8,132 nt of DNA, from contig CAYNFX010000083.1 of assembly GCA_964396555.1 (NCBI GenBank), positions 1-8,132 of the forward strand, written 5' to 3'. This stretch comes from Geofilum sp964396555 (GTDB lineage: Bacteria > Bacteroidota > Bacteroidia > Bacteroidales > Marinilabiliaceae). Positions 1 through 6,185 of the stretch are shown piece by piece (the first letter of the stretch is position 1; each line of letters starts with the position of its first letter). Made by a program: the position numbers and the translations under genes. The notes beneath the pieces were generated by a model. That model made no database searches. It was not told the origin of the DNA and saw nothing but the letters and a program-made list of their open reading frames with translations.

Positions 1-161
1 TCATAAGTATTCAAGGCTTTTTCGCCTGAAAATACGCATCCGGGAGCGATTCCCGCAAAAAAACATATAAAAAGAACTACCTGATGTTTACGCTATTGCT
101 TAAAATATGTTACAAACTGTATAATCAATAGTTTTCAACAATCATCCTTAAGAAGTCAAGG
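1..161. other. Left-edge region without a confident gene
   Basis: No complete reading frame with a start codon is seen here. A weak hairpin lies at 41-55 (CGGGA, 5-nt loop, TCCCG) and an imperfect one at about 10-31 (AGGC/GCCT core with a bulged flank). Neither is followed by a T-run in the correct orientation, so neither is called a terminator. On the minus strand, positions 92-1 are open and read like a lipoprotein signal peptide, but with no ATG, GTG or TTG before the hydrophobic part (see findings). The 216-residue gene ends at 162, so a downstream minus-strand gene could begin in this stretch. Confidence 0.5.
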
Positions 162-812
162 CTATTTAAGCATTTCCTTATACAACTCAGGTTTGTCCTC
201 AAGGGCAATCCTGGCTATCTTTAGGTAATCGCTTACCCACCTTTGCAATTCCTTGAGTTTAGCACGCTTACGTGCAGTCTCAGTTTTAGCTCCGTCCTTG
301 AGCAACTCACACTTAGAAGCCAATGATCGTAAACTGTCAACTCTCTTCAGGAGATCTTCAATACTCTTTGCCGAAATACCAAATTCCGAAAGTTTGGTCA
401 TCCATTCCTTTTCACCCAACAACCTGTTACAAAACAAAGTAACCTGATCTATCCATGCATCAAGATTAATTTCTCTTGAACCATCAAGTTGAAGAGCCTT
501 AGCAATCTGACCTTCCTTATCAAAAGCAATTCTGGCTATCTGCAGATACTTCATATAGTCCTTCCTGACAGCAGCATGCAAATTACGCCTTTCCTGATGA
601 GCATCAATCTTTTCCCTAATAACAGCTTCCTGCTTCTGATCAAGCTCTCTAACAACAGCCAACACTTTCTCCCCCTTTTTCAGTCGACTCTCATCAAAAC
701 CAAATCTGGCAGTAGCTGACATAATCTCAGCATTACTAAAAGAAAACGCGATCAGAGAACTAACTCTGTCAATATACTCGCTAAACGACAATTTTGAGAA
801 ATGTACCGTCAT
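162..812 (-). CDS. Hypothetical protein made of two tandem ~107-residue units
   Basis: A 216-residue, Lys/Arg/Glu-rich, mainly helical cytoplasmic protein with no signal peptide or membrane segment. I do not know its function. It resembles uncharacterised proteins common in Bacteroidetes that carry a YLxIARIA-type helix and end in a DKPEL-like tail; that is from memory of the family. Residues 5-109 align without a gap to 112-216 at an offset of 107: YIDRV (13-17) with WIDQV (120-124), E29/M31 with E136/M138, FG 37-38 with FG 144-145, and YLQIARIA (89-96) with YLKIARIA (196-203), about 21 of 105 identical. At DNA level the IARIA segments (205-220 and 526-541) share 15 of 16 bases. The ATG at 812 is the first in frame and the TAG stop is at 164-162. 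It is divergent from the MATE gene across a 505-bp AT-rich gap and looks monocistronic. No catalytic motif is visible; a binding or oligomerisation role is only a guess. Confidence 0.85.
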   Translation of the reverse strand: MTVHFSKLSFSEYIDRVSSLIAFSFSNAEIMSATARFGFDESRLKKGEKVLAVVRELDQKQEAVIREKIDAHQERRNLHAAVRKDYMKYLQIARIAFDKEGQIAKALQLDGSREINLDAWIDQVTLFCNRLLGEKEWMTKLSEFGISAKSIEDLLKRVDSLRSLASKCELLKDGAKTETARKRAKLKELQRWVSDYLKIARIALEDKPELYKEMLK

Positions 813-923
813 TATACCGTATTCAGGATATTACAAATCAAATTTTACAAATATTACTATAAAAATCAAATATTATTTCATAAATATAAATATTTTCTTT
901 CAATTAGGTTAATTTGACAAGTG

Positions 924-953
924 ATAATATTTTTTTTTCAATTGAAATATTAT
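924..953. repeat. Inverted repeat in AT-rich intergenic region
   Basis: A 9-bp perfect inverted repeat: ATAATATTT at 924-932 and AAATATTAT at 945-953, with a 12-nt spacer. The spacer's CAATTG lies in a second, nested palindrome, TTTCAATTGAAA. It could be an operator, an AT-rich cruciform or simply low-complexity chance. It sits 112 bp upstream of the hypothetical gene's start and about 365 bp upstream of the MATE start. Confidence 0.45.
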
Positions 954-1008
954 ACGACTTATATAAAATCAATAATTAAGCAATTCATTAATATATATAC
1001 ACAAAATT

Positions 1009-1024
1009 AATTCAATATTGAATT
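1009..1024. repeat. 16-bp perfect palindrome
   Basis: AATTCAATATTGAATT is a perfect 16-bp palindrome with no spacer, in the AT-rich gap between the divergent genes. A half-site-like ATTCAATT follows at about 1040-1047. A symmetric palindrome of this length is a plausible site for a dimeric regulator, but no regulator is encoded nearby and the local base composition raises the chance of random palindromes. Confidence 0.45.
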
Positions 1025-1317
1025 TCTTCTTAATCAAATATTCAATTTTATTATCGTTATCTATTTTTTATAATATATGGACGAAATTAATATTATATAA
1101 TTAAAATATTCAAACAGATACCAAATAAAAATAACAGATTGATGATTTTAATAACAGAAAGAAAATTTCTTATTTAGGAATATGCCTAAAGTATTGATTT
1201 TAAAGAATATTCTCCAGCTTAATAATAAAGCAACTCCCGTGCTTTTAAGGCAATTATCTAAAACGACAATATCCTTCCGTATTAACAAAGAAATGGGCAT
1301 CTTTGCACCCGATTTTC

Positions 1318-2664
1318 ATGAAGGATCTGATAAGAACATACGGAAGACATTACAAGGGGAATCTATTCCTGGCTTTACCGGTAATGATGTCACAGGCAGG
1401 CCAAATGATTGTTGCTCTTACAGACAATCTGATGGTGGGACAATTGGGAGCGGTAGAACTTGCAGCAGTAGCACTTGCGAATAATATCTTTGTTATCGGA
1501 ATGATGTTTGCCATCGGGCTTATATCAGGAGTAACTCCGATTGCCGGGAAAGCCATAGGAGCAAAAGACAGGCTGGAGTCTTCGACTATCCTGAAACAGT
1601 CTGTATATATGCACCCGTTATCCGGAGTTATAATAGCAAGTATCCTATTATGTGGCATTTTCATAATGCCGTTTTTGGGTCAGGATCCGGAAGTAGTAAA
1701 AGTTGCCATACCATATTATATTATACTCTCCTTATCAATAATTCCACTAAGCATTTTTTTTGTCTTCAGACAGTATGCAGAAGCCCTGGGTAATACCCAC
1801 ATGGCAATGCAGATTACCTTAACCGGGGCAGTAATTAATATCGTTTTTAATTACCTGCTCATTTATGGTAAACTAGGATTTCCACAACTAGGGGTTCCGG
1901 GAGCCGGCTATGCGACACTTATATCCAGGATATATATGTCAGTTGCAGCAGTATTCCTATTCTTTAGGAAGGATTTGTTTAAACCTGACAGACTAAACTG
2001 GAAGTTGACTAAGTTTAACCCCACAAAATCAATGCACCTACTGAGAATTGGAGTACCAATAGGGAGTCAGTATATTACCGAGATGCTGGCATTCAGCCTT
2101 GGAAGCTTTATGATGGGATGGATAGGGACTAATGCATTGGCAGCACACCAGATTGTGATGAGCCTAGTGGGATTTACATATATGGTATCAGCAGGATTGG
2201 CTTCGGCAACAACTATCAAGGTAAGCCATTACAGAGGACAGCGAGATCTAAAGCAGATGAACCGTGCCATCTATGCTTCAATACATATGGTGGGACTGTT
2301 TATGTTTTGCAGCCTTCTGATATTCTATAATTTCAGATTCTTTATCCCATCCTTGTTTATTCAGGATCCTGCGGTTATTGAGATTGCCGCAAAACTAATG
2401 ATTATTGCAGCCATGTTTCAGCTATTCGATGGATTTCAGGTAAACATGCTTGGAGCACTTAGAGGGATGGAGGATGTTAGGATGCCAATGTTACTTCTGG
2501 TTGTAGCATATTTCGCAATTGCATTGCCTTTCAGTTACCTTGCCGGAATAGTATTTAATCTGGGTCCTCAGGGAGTATGGTTTGGCTACCTTTTTGGCCT
2601 CATCTCGGTAAGTGTGCAACTGTTTATCAGGTATAAATACAAAGCCAAAAGGCTGAAAGTATAG
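1318..2664 (+). CDS. MATE family efflux transporter (NorM-like)
   Basis: A 448-residue inner-membrane antiporter of the multidrug and toxic compound extrusion family, expected to export cationic drugs or metabolites in exchange for Na+ or H+. The N-terminus (HYKGNLFLALPVMMSQAGQM, residues 11-30) leads into TM1, followed by the typical TDNLMVGQLG segment (35-44), GLISGVTPIAGKAIGA (67-82) and, starting the second half, RIGVPIGSQYITEM (243-256), then NALAAHQIV (272-280). About 12 hydrophobic segments occur in two six-helix bundles, and the length matches the family norm of about 450. I chose ATG 1318 because MKDLIRTYGRHYKGN is the usual family start; an in-frame TTG at 1303 would add five residues. 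No clear Shine-Dalgarno site is seen. The gene stands alone on the plus strand and ends 20 bp from the convergent murB stop. Substrate cannot be read from sequence. Confidence 0.95.
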   Translation: MKDLIRTYGRHYKGNLFLALPVMMSQAGQMIVALTDNLMVGQLGAVELAAVALANNIFVIGMMFAIGLISGVTPIAGKAIGAKDRLESSTILKQSVYMHPLSGVIIASILLCGIFIMPFLGQDPEVVKVAIPYYIILSLSIIPLSIFFVFRQYAEALGNTHMAMQITLTGAVINIVFNYLLIYGKLGFPQLGVPGAGYATLISRIYMSVAAVFLFFRKDLFKPDRLNWKLTKFNPTKSMHLLRIGVPIGSQYITEMLAFSLGSFMMGWIGTNALAAHQIVMSLVGFTYMVSAGLASATTIKVSHYRGQRDLKQMNRAIYASIHMVGLFMFCSLLIFYNFRFFIPSLFIQDPAVIEIAAKLMIIAAMFQLFDGFQVNMLGALRGMEDVRMPMLLLVVAYFAIALPFSYLAGIVFNLGPQGVWFGYLFGLISVSVQLFIRYKYKAKRLKV

Positions 2665-2684
2665 GCAGGTCTGCAAAGGGTAGC

Positions 2685-3704
2685 TTAACCAATCATATTG
2701 ACCTCGCACTCGAGGTCAATATTGAAGTTTTGTTTGACATCAGCACTTATCTGGTGGGCCAGCTCCTTTACTTCAGTACCTAAAGCTCCTCCCAGGTTAA
2801 TCAGCACAAGAGCCTGATGCTTGTGTACTCCGGCATTTCCCACAGATTTACCCTTCCAGCCCAACCTGTCTATCAACCAACCTGCCGGTATCTTGACTTT
2901 CCCAGATACATCAGTATTGTAAAAAGGCACATGGCTATACATTGCCTGAATTTCTTCAAGGACCTTAATATCCACAACAGGATTCTTAAAGAAGCTCCCG
3001 GCATTACCATATTGAGAGGGATCAGGCAGCTTGCTCTGCCTGATCCTTATAACAGCCTGACGAATATTCCTTAATGACGGACCACCCAAAATCGCCACTG
3101 CATCTTTCAAATTGCCGTATTCCAATATAAGCGATGGATTGCGGCTTAGTTTCAGGTAAACATAAGTTATTACCACCTTGTTTTTCAGTCGGTTCTTAAA
3201 AACGGAATCGCGGTAACCAAATTCACAGTCATCCCAGGTAAAATGCAGATTACTGCCGTCTGCTATTGATATTGCATCACAGGCGTGGAATACATCCTTA
3301 AACTCAACGCCATATGCGCCAATGTTTTGTACGGGTGCTGCTCCGGCATCACCCGGAATCAACGAAAGATTCTCAACTCCTCCAAAGTCTCTTTCAACGC
3401 ACCATTCCACCAGACTATCCCACTCTACTCCTGCTCCGGCCTTTACAATAACATAGTCGTCATGCTGCTCAACAACTTCGATTCCAGATATACATGAATG
3501 CAGTATCACACCAGGGTAGTCGGACAGGAACAGCAGATTGCTGCCAGCTCCCATTTGCAGCAGTTCGCTCTCGTGACAAATGGGATTCTGCAAGAGCTCC
3601 CTTAGTTCGGAAACCAAATGATATTCAAATAAATACCGGGCCTTGACATCGATACCAAAGGTATGGCGACCCTTTAAGGAAATATACTCAAAACTACGTA
3701 TCAT
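2685..3704 (-). CDS. murB: UDP-N-acetylenolpyruvoylglucosamine reductase (MurB)
   Basis: This cytoplasmic FAD enzyme reduces UDP-GlcNAc-enolpyruvate to UDP-MurNAc with NADPH, the second committed step of peptidoglycan precursor synthesis. At 339 residues it is close to the E. coli type I enzyme (342). FAD-binding motifs are GAGSNLLF (52-59) and IPGDAGAAPVQNIGAYG (116-132). GYRDS (163-167) supplies the active-site Arg165, GNAGSFFKNP (233-242) holds the proton-donor Ser237, and the C-terminal ECEV carries Glu334, matching E. coli Glu325. The insertion and SFFKNP form indicate type I. ATG 3704 is preceded by AAGGA at 3718-3714, nine bases away, one of the better ribosome sites in the window. It starts 27 bp after the kinase stop in the same direction, so co-transcription is likely. 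The coding strand contains two unusually perfect hairpins, at 3019-3046 and 2695-2722. Confidence 0.98.
   Translation of the reverse strand: MIRSFEYISLKGRHTFGIDVKARYLFEYHLVSELRELLQNPICHESELLQMGAGSNLLFLSDYPGVILHSCISGIEVVEQHDDYVIVKAGAGVEWDSLVEWCVERDFGGVENLSLIPGDAGAAPVQNIGAYGVEFKDVFHACDAISIADGSNLHFTWDDCEFGYRDSVFKNRLKNKVVITYVYLKLSRNPSLILEYGNLKDAVAILGGPSLRNIRQAVIRIRQSKLPDPSQYGNAGSFFKNPVVDIKVLEEIQAMYSHVPFYNTDVSGKVKIPAGWLIDRLGWKGKSVGNAGVHKHQALVLINLGGALGTEVKELAHQISADVKQNFNIDLECEVNMIG
2695..2722 (+). terminator. Possible terminator hairpin for the MATE gene, inside murB 3' end
   Basis: A perfect 12-bp stem, ATATTGACCTCG (2695-2706) and CGAGGTCAATAT (2711-2722), with a 4-nt loop. On the plus strand it lies 30 bp after the MATE stop and is followed by TGAAGTTTTGTTTG, an interrupted T-rich tract. 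The T-run is offset and broken, so this is not a textbook intrinsic terminator. On the minus strand it lies before murB's stop codon and has no T-run, so it cannot sensibly end murB transcription. It encodes murB residues from about Asn328 to Asn336, including catalytic Glu334. Confidence 0.4.
3019..3046. repeat. Perfect 11-bp inverted repeat inside murB
   Basis: GGATCAGGCAG (3019-3029) and CTGCCTGATCC (3036-3046) are exact inverse complements around a 6-nt loop. It encodes the RIRQSKLPDP stretch of MurB (220-229), just before the GNAGSFFKNP motif. No T-run follows on either strand, so it is not called a terminator. Confidence 0.85.
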
Positions 3705-3731
3705 CAGCGCTAATCCTTTACGGGCTTTGTA

Positions 3732-6101
3732 TTAATATCCCGAAGAGTAATATCCATAATTCCTGCCGGCCATCTGCACGTCATTCATAACAACGGCGAG
3801 GCCTTTGACCTTGTCGTCTAACAGGTTGGACATAGTAACAGCAAAGTGTTCCTTGTCAGTAACCCCGGCCCTGACAATATAGAGATTACAGTCTGCCATC
3901 TCCATAAGGAGTCTGGCATCAGACACCAGTCCGACAGGCGGAGTATCCACGATAATCACATCGAACATTGTTCGCAGCGACTCAAAAAGGGTCTGTGTAT
4001 TTGGTGAGGAAATTAATTCAGAAGGGTTTGGTGGAATATGTCCACCGGGTATTATATACAGATTCTGTACTTCTGTTTCAAAAGTTATCTCATCCAACTT
4101 ATTTTGCGAAATCAGAAAAGAGCTCAACCCAGAAATATTTCTCAGTCCAAAGATCTCAGACAGACGCGGCTTGCGCAGGTCAAAGCCTACAAGTACTGTT
4201 TTTTTACCAGAAATAGCAAGGACAGATGCAAGGTTGACAGCACAGAAAGTCTTGCCATCACCTGTATTTGTCGAGGATACTGTAATAATACATCCATCCT
4301 TACCTGCCATCATAAACTTAAGTCTGGCTCTAAGAGATCTGAATGACTCGGTAACTTCGGAAGCCGCTGCTTTAAGTACCACATTGTCTGCCCCTTCCTT
4401 ATTTCTGAGTATTTCACCGATAATTGGAAGTTCCCTGAACATAGAGCGAACGTCATCCCTTGACCTGATACGGGTATTAAACAGCTCGCGCAGACCAATT
4501 ATGAGCACCGGGATTGCAAATCCCAGCAACAACCCACGGGTATAATTACTCTTCCTGCTAGGCGAAACTACTCCATTAATATAGGCAGGATCAAGCACCT
4601 CGTTATCCGGAGTATTGGATGCCTTGGCGATCTGGGTTTCCGAACTCTTCTGAAGCAGGAAAGTATAGATAGCGTCATTCAACTTGTGTGTACGTTCCAT
4701 AGCCAGATAATCCCTTTCCAGTTCTGGCAGGTTTCCAATCTCAGCATTAAGCTGAGCTTCGCTCTGCCTCAACTCATGCATTTGCATTTTAATGCTTTCC
4801 ATCTGCTGATCAATAGAAAGAATAAGCGATTGACCCGAAAGTTCAAGCTTTTGATTGAGTTCTACCAAATAAGGATTGTTTTCACCAGCCTGCTGGGTAA
4901 CAACACGAGCCTCATTAAGCAAAGTAAAATGCTCACGAACAAATTGCTGAATCAATGCTGCGGGTTCAGTTGAAAAAGCCGGTAACAAATAATCACTTTC
5001 TTCCAAATTACCGCTAACCAGCCTCTTTTTTATTTCGTCAAAATATGCCAGGCTGAGTTCAAAAGACCTTTTCTGCTTCTCCATTTCAAAAAACTCTTCA
5101 GATAACTTGGAAGACACGTCTGAAGGCATCATATAACGGTTTTCCCTCCTGAAATCCATTAGTTTCTGTTGGGTTATCTTCAGGGTCTCAGCTACCTGTT
5201 CAAGTTGTCGCTGAATAAAGGTCAGCGACCGATTGGCCATATCGTTCTTTCTCTCCAGATTGTTGTCAATCAACTCCTCTGAAAATGTGTTAAGGAAGCG
5301 GATAAGCTTCTGTGGCTGAACTCCAGTGGCCGATATAAAGATTATTGAAGAACCCTCACGGTAAGGACTTACAGCAAGTGAGGAACGTAATTCTGATGCT
5401 AACTCTGAATGTGACTTAAAACGGAAAAAGTAATTGCCTACCGCTATTGAGCCATTTGAATCAGCCGGTTTTATAACAAATGAAAAACAAGGATGATCAA
5501 TCCTTTGACCCAGTCGGGCTTCTGTATAAAAATCAACAGGTCCGGAATACCCGGCTTCCTGTGCGGCATTGAAAATATGAAGTCTGCCTCCCTCTGTATT
5601 AACAGAAAGCACTGTTTTGCCTCCCGGCATAACAGACAATTGGAAGTCAGTATTTAAAAGTTGCGGATGCAGGGAATCAAACTCCACCACAAAAGGAGTT
5701 CTTCCGTACAATTCTGTATCCTTAAACCTGCCTTTTGAATAGTAAGAAACTCCGAAATCAAGGCGATTTACAGCCCTGAGTACCATTGCATGGCTACGTA
5801 TAATAAAGCTCTGATTTTCGAAATTTCGCAATTCTGGAGAAAGTCCAAAACCCTCTGTAAGTACCTGTTGAGATATCGATCTCTCCTGATCCACCTTGAA
5901 GATCATTGTGATGGATGACTTGTAAACAGGAACGGTATAGCGATGGAAAACCCACACGGCACAAAGTGCCAGGGGCACAAAAATCAAAAACAGATACCAG
6001 TTGGCTACAACAAGCCTCAACATCTTTCTGATATCTGAGAAACCGTCACCTTGTATGGCTTTTCCCGTAGGAATACCCTGTTGGTTATAAGGTAGGGACA
6101 T
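3732..6101 (-). CDS. wzc: Wzc-like polysaccharide co-polymerase / tyrosine autokinase
   Basis: A 789-residue inner-membrane bacterial tyrosine kinase (BY-kinase) that controls capsule or exopolysaccharide chain length and export by cycles of autophosphorylation. Order: short cytoplasmic N-terminus, TM1 (about 34-52), Wzz periplasmic domain, coiled coils (about 281-365 and 390-455), GNVR-type segment (458-495), TM2 (about 522-538), then the kinase. The kinase has the ExxRxxR oligomerisation motif (Glu585, Arg588, Arg591), Walker A (SSTNTGDGKT, 609-618), Walker A-prime (VLVGFDLRKP, 636-645; the usual first Asp is Gly639, Asp641 is kept) and Walker B (VIIVDTPP, 715-722). The tail has four tyrosines in its last eight residues (Tyr782, 784, 785, 789), the autophosphorylation cluster. 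The fused Wzz-kinase form is the Gram-negative one. It follows the GT2 gene by 84 bp. No Wza exporter or Wzb phosphatase is in the window. The symbol is at family level. Confidence 0.95.
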   Translation of the reverse strand: MSLPYNQQGIPTGKAIQGDGFSDIRKMLRLVVANWYLFLIFVPLALCAVWVFHRYTVPVYKSSITMIFKVDQERSISQQVLTEGFGLSPELRNFENQSFIIRSHAMVLRAVNRLDFGVSYYSKGRFKDTELYGRTPFVVEFDSLHPQLLNTDFQLSVMPGGKTVLSVNTEGGRLHIFNAAQEAGYSGPVDFYTEARLGQRIDHPCFSFVIKPADSNGSIAVGNYFFRFKSHSELASELRSSLAVSPYREGSSIIFISATGVQPQKLIRFLNTFSEELIDNNLERKNDMANRSLTFIQRQLEQVAETLKITQQKLMDFRRENRYMMPSDVSSKLSEEFFEMEKQKRSFELSLAYFDEIKKRLVSGNLEESDYLLPAFSTEPAALIQQFVREHFTLLNEARVVTQQAGENNPYLVELNQKLELSGQSLILSIDQQMESIKMQMHELRQSEAQLNAEIGNLPELERDYLAMERTHKLNDAIYTFLLQKSSETQIAKASNTPDNEVLDPAYINGVVSPSRKSNYTRGLLLGFAIPVLIIGLRELFNTRIRSRDDVRSMFRELPIIGEILRNKEGADNVVLKAAASEVTESFRSLRARLKFMMAGKDGCIITVSSTNTGDGKTFCAVNLASVLAISGKKTVLVGFDLRKPRLSEIFGLRNISGLSSFLISQNKLDEITFETEVQNLYIIPGGHIPPNPSELISSPNTQTLFESLRTMFDVIIVDTPPVGLVSDARLLMEMADCNLYIVRAGVTDKEHFAVTMSNLLDDKVKGLAVVMNDVQMAGRNYGYYSSGY

Positions 6102-6185
6102 ATCTTTGAGTAAAGTCCAATTTATCCGAAACGAATCTATGAAAAATCTTTAACAACTGCCTCAAAATATCTGAATTCCTTAGTA
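6102..6185. other. 84-bp gap between GT2 gene and kinase gene
   Basis: This is the widest gap in the minus-strand run (the others are 11 and 27 bp). I see no strong hairpin and no exact TAnnTTTG promoter element; the closest minus-strand match is TAGATTCG, one base off, without a well-placed upstream TTTG. An internal promoter is possible but not supported. No Shine-Dalgarno site precedes the kinase ATG at 6101 (AAAGAT lies directly before it). Confidence 0.5.

Larger units (their letters stand above)
813..1317. other. Very AT-rich intergenic region between divergent genes
   Basis: This is a 505-bp non-coding stretch between the divergent hypothetical gene and the MATE gene. GC is about 14% over 841-1140 by hand count, with the line 841-900 holding no G on the plus strand, and it rises to about a third GC after 1200. 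It should contain promoters for both flanking genes, but I find no exact TAnnTTTG -7 element for either. On the minus strand there are two TAATATTTG boxes (867-875 and 848-856), one base too wide for that consensus. It holds dyads at 924-953 and 1009-1024, listed separately. Short open frames on both strands around 1130-1300 have no coding support. Confidence 0.8.

Noticed and set aside
41..55. CGGGA/TCCCG hairpin beside an A-run as a terminator
   Set aside because: The stem is only 5 bp. On the plus strand it is followed by A, not T; on the minus strand the T-run comes before the hairpin, not after it.
1132..1300. Short minus-strand open frame (starts MPISLLIRKD) in the AT-rich gap
   Set aside because: About 50 codons, no ribosome site, in AT-rich DNA where the opposite strand is also open; no recognisable motif.
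1182..1484. Plus-strand open frame of about 100 codons ahead of and overlapping the MATE gene
   Set aside because: It overlaps the MATE start in another frame, its C-terminal part is a low-complexity shadow (many Gly, Ser and Cys), and the MATE frame has clear family motifs from ATG 1318.
2643..2654. AGCC-AAAA-GGCT mini-hairpin at the MATE 3' end as a minus-strand terminator for murB
   Set aside because: Only 4 bp of stem, although TTTGTATTT follows on the minus strand; too weak to call.
1012..2726. Shared TCAATATTGAA at 1012-1022 and 2716-2726 flanking the MATE gene, as possible element ends
   Set aside because: An 11-base match is expected several times by chance in 8 kb, no target-site duplication or transposase is present, and the second copy is inside murB.
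4038..4545. Several plus-strand open frames antisense to the kinase gene
   Set aside because: They lie wholly opposite well-supported kinase-domain coding sequence, overlap each other in different frames and show no domain features.
5958..5978. GGCAC-GTGCC-GGCAC alternating arms near the start of the kinase gene, resembling an attenuator switch
   Set aside because: Arms are only 5 bp with 3-nt loops and lie within TM1 coding sequence, with no T-run or leader peptide.
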